From positions 1 through 7,591 of the forward strand of contig CAJFTA010000103.1 of NCBI GenBank assembly GCA_904419835.1: a DNA stretch of 7,591 bases. Direction: 5' to 3'. The notes under the pieces are model-generated. The model was not told the origin of the DNA and searched no databases. It saw nothing but the letters and a program-made list of their open reading frames with translations. Position 1 is the stretch's first letter. Each line of letters starts with the position of its first letter. This document shows positions 7,232-7,591 of this stretch, piece by piece. Both the position numbers and the translations under genes were made by a program. The stretch comes from an uncultured Pseudoflavonifractor sp. (lineage in GTDB: Bacteria; Bacillota; Clostridia; Oscillospirales; Oscillospiraceae).

Positions 7232-7240
7232 TTATGCACC

Positions 7241-7558
7241 ATGCCAAAACAGAAAACCATCCCGGAGCTGGAAGCTGAAATTGCCGCCAAAGAACGTCAA
7301 CTTGCCCAGCTTCAACACAGACAACAGCAGCTAGAAAACCGCCGCAGCTACTATGAGAAAGGCGACCGCCGCAAACGGGCGCACCGCCTCATCACCTGCG
7401 GCGCGGCCATCGAAAGCGTGGAGCCGCTGGCAAAGGTTTTGACCGAAACCGAGTTCTACGCCTTTGCGGAAAAAGCACTTACTTTGCCGGAAGTCAAGAG
7501 TTTGCTCATGTCCGCCGTCAACGCCCACAACGCCACCGAGCAGAAAGGAAAGGGATAA
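7241..7558 (+). CDS. DUF3847 family protein, mobilisation accessory
   Basis: This small cytoplasmic protein of 105 residues starts MPKQKTIPELEAEIAAKE. Residues about 8-38 form a likely coiled coil rich in Glu, Gln, Leu and Arg. A basic patch follows (GDRRKRAHRLITCGAAIES, about 41-59), then a helical C-terminus with EFYAFAEKAL and LPEVKSLL. I recognise this layout as DUF3847, a family typically encoded directly before MobA/MobL relaxases in clostridial integrative and plasmid elements, as here. No biochemical role is established to my knowledge. The coiled coil plus basic segment would suit a DNA-binding relaxosome partner or regulator, which is inference. The relaxase follows after only three bases in the same frame, so the two are probably co-transcribed and translationally coupled. 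The gene appears intact. Confidence 0.9.
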   Translation: MPKQKTIPELEAEIAAKERQLAQLQHRQQQLENRRSYYEKGDRRKRAHRLITCGAAIESVEPLAKVLTETEFYAFAEKALTLPEVKSLLMSAVNAHNATEQKGKG

Positions 7559-7561
7559 TAT

Positions 7562-7591
7562 ATCGCACTGTTCCATTTTCATGTAACGCAG
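7562..7591 (+). CDS. MobA/MobL family relaxase, N-terminus only (cut by window edge)
   Basis: The last 30 bases read ALFHFHVTQ after an ATC codon. This matches the characteristic opening of MobA/MobL (MobQ-type) relaxases, usually M-A-L-F-H-F-H-V-T-Q, which nick oriT through an active-site Tyr a few residues further on (outside this window) and stay bound to the 5' end of the transferred strand. The expected first codon is ATG but the sequence shows ATC. GAAAGGAAAGGG at 7543-7554 gives a ribosome site seven bases before ATC. A TAA lies two codons upstream in the same frame, and the only other possible start in view is CTG at 7568. ATC initiation, a sequencing error or a start-loss mutation are all possible. 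Family call from a short but distinctive stretch. Confidence 0.8.
   Translation, partial: MALFHFHVTQ

Larger units (their letters stand above)
6926..7240. other. Hairpin-dense intergenic region (mobilisation origin and leader)
   Basis: These 315 bases lie between the surface-protein stop and the DUF3847 start. They contain at least five inverted repeats, listed separately, including a candidate oriT and two intrinsic terminators. A 60-codon frame at 6946-7128 crosses the inverted repeats and has no ribosome binding site or recognisable protein features, so I do not call it a gene. I see no clear sigma-A promoter. The closest is TTGGTA (6946) with TATACA (6967) at 15-base spacing, which is too weak to call. 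Confidence 0.8.

Overview
This window looks like part of a mobile element from a Gram-positive gut bacterium of the Bacillota (Clostridia, probably Oscillospirales-like). That assignment is inferred from three things: a C-terminal set of three SLH domains, a BspA-type leucine-rich-repeat surface protein, and a DUF3847 gene running directly into a MobA/MobL (MobQ-type) relaxase. No taxonomic marker gene is present.

Layout: (1) Bases 50-6925 are a single plus-strand gene for a 2291-residue secreted mosaic protein. In order it has a signal peptide, about 14 BspA-type LRRs, transthyretin/prealbumin-like domains, a long unassigned beta-rich and then helical section, an Asp-Pro stalk, another prealbumin-like domain, Ig-like domains, a chitobiase C-terminal-like domain, a Gly/Ser linker and three SLH domains. 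(2) Bases 6926-7240 (315 bases) carry no convincing gene but are packed with hairpins. They hold a candidate origin of transfer with an RSF1010/pIP501-type nick sequence on the minus strand, a good intrinsic terminator, two more perfect or near-perfect inverted repeats, and a second intrinsic terminator just before the next gene. (3) Bases 7241-7558 encode a 105-residue DUF3847 protein. (4) From 7562 the window runs into the first ten codons of a MobA/MobL relaxase, cut by the window edge, whose apparent first codon is ATC rather than ATG.

How it fits together (inference): the relaxase, with DUF3847 as possible relaxosome partner, would nick the minus strand near 6958/6959. With that polarity the DNA to the left, meaning the surface-protein gene, enters the recipient first and the mobilisation genes enter last. 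The giant cell-wall-anchored protein therefore appears to be cargo in the leading region of a mobilisable or conjugative element. It could plausibly act in adhesion or mating contact, but its function is not shown by sequence. All other long open frames inside the giant gene, on either strand, look like shadows of it.
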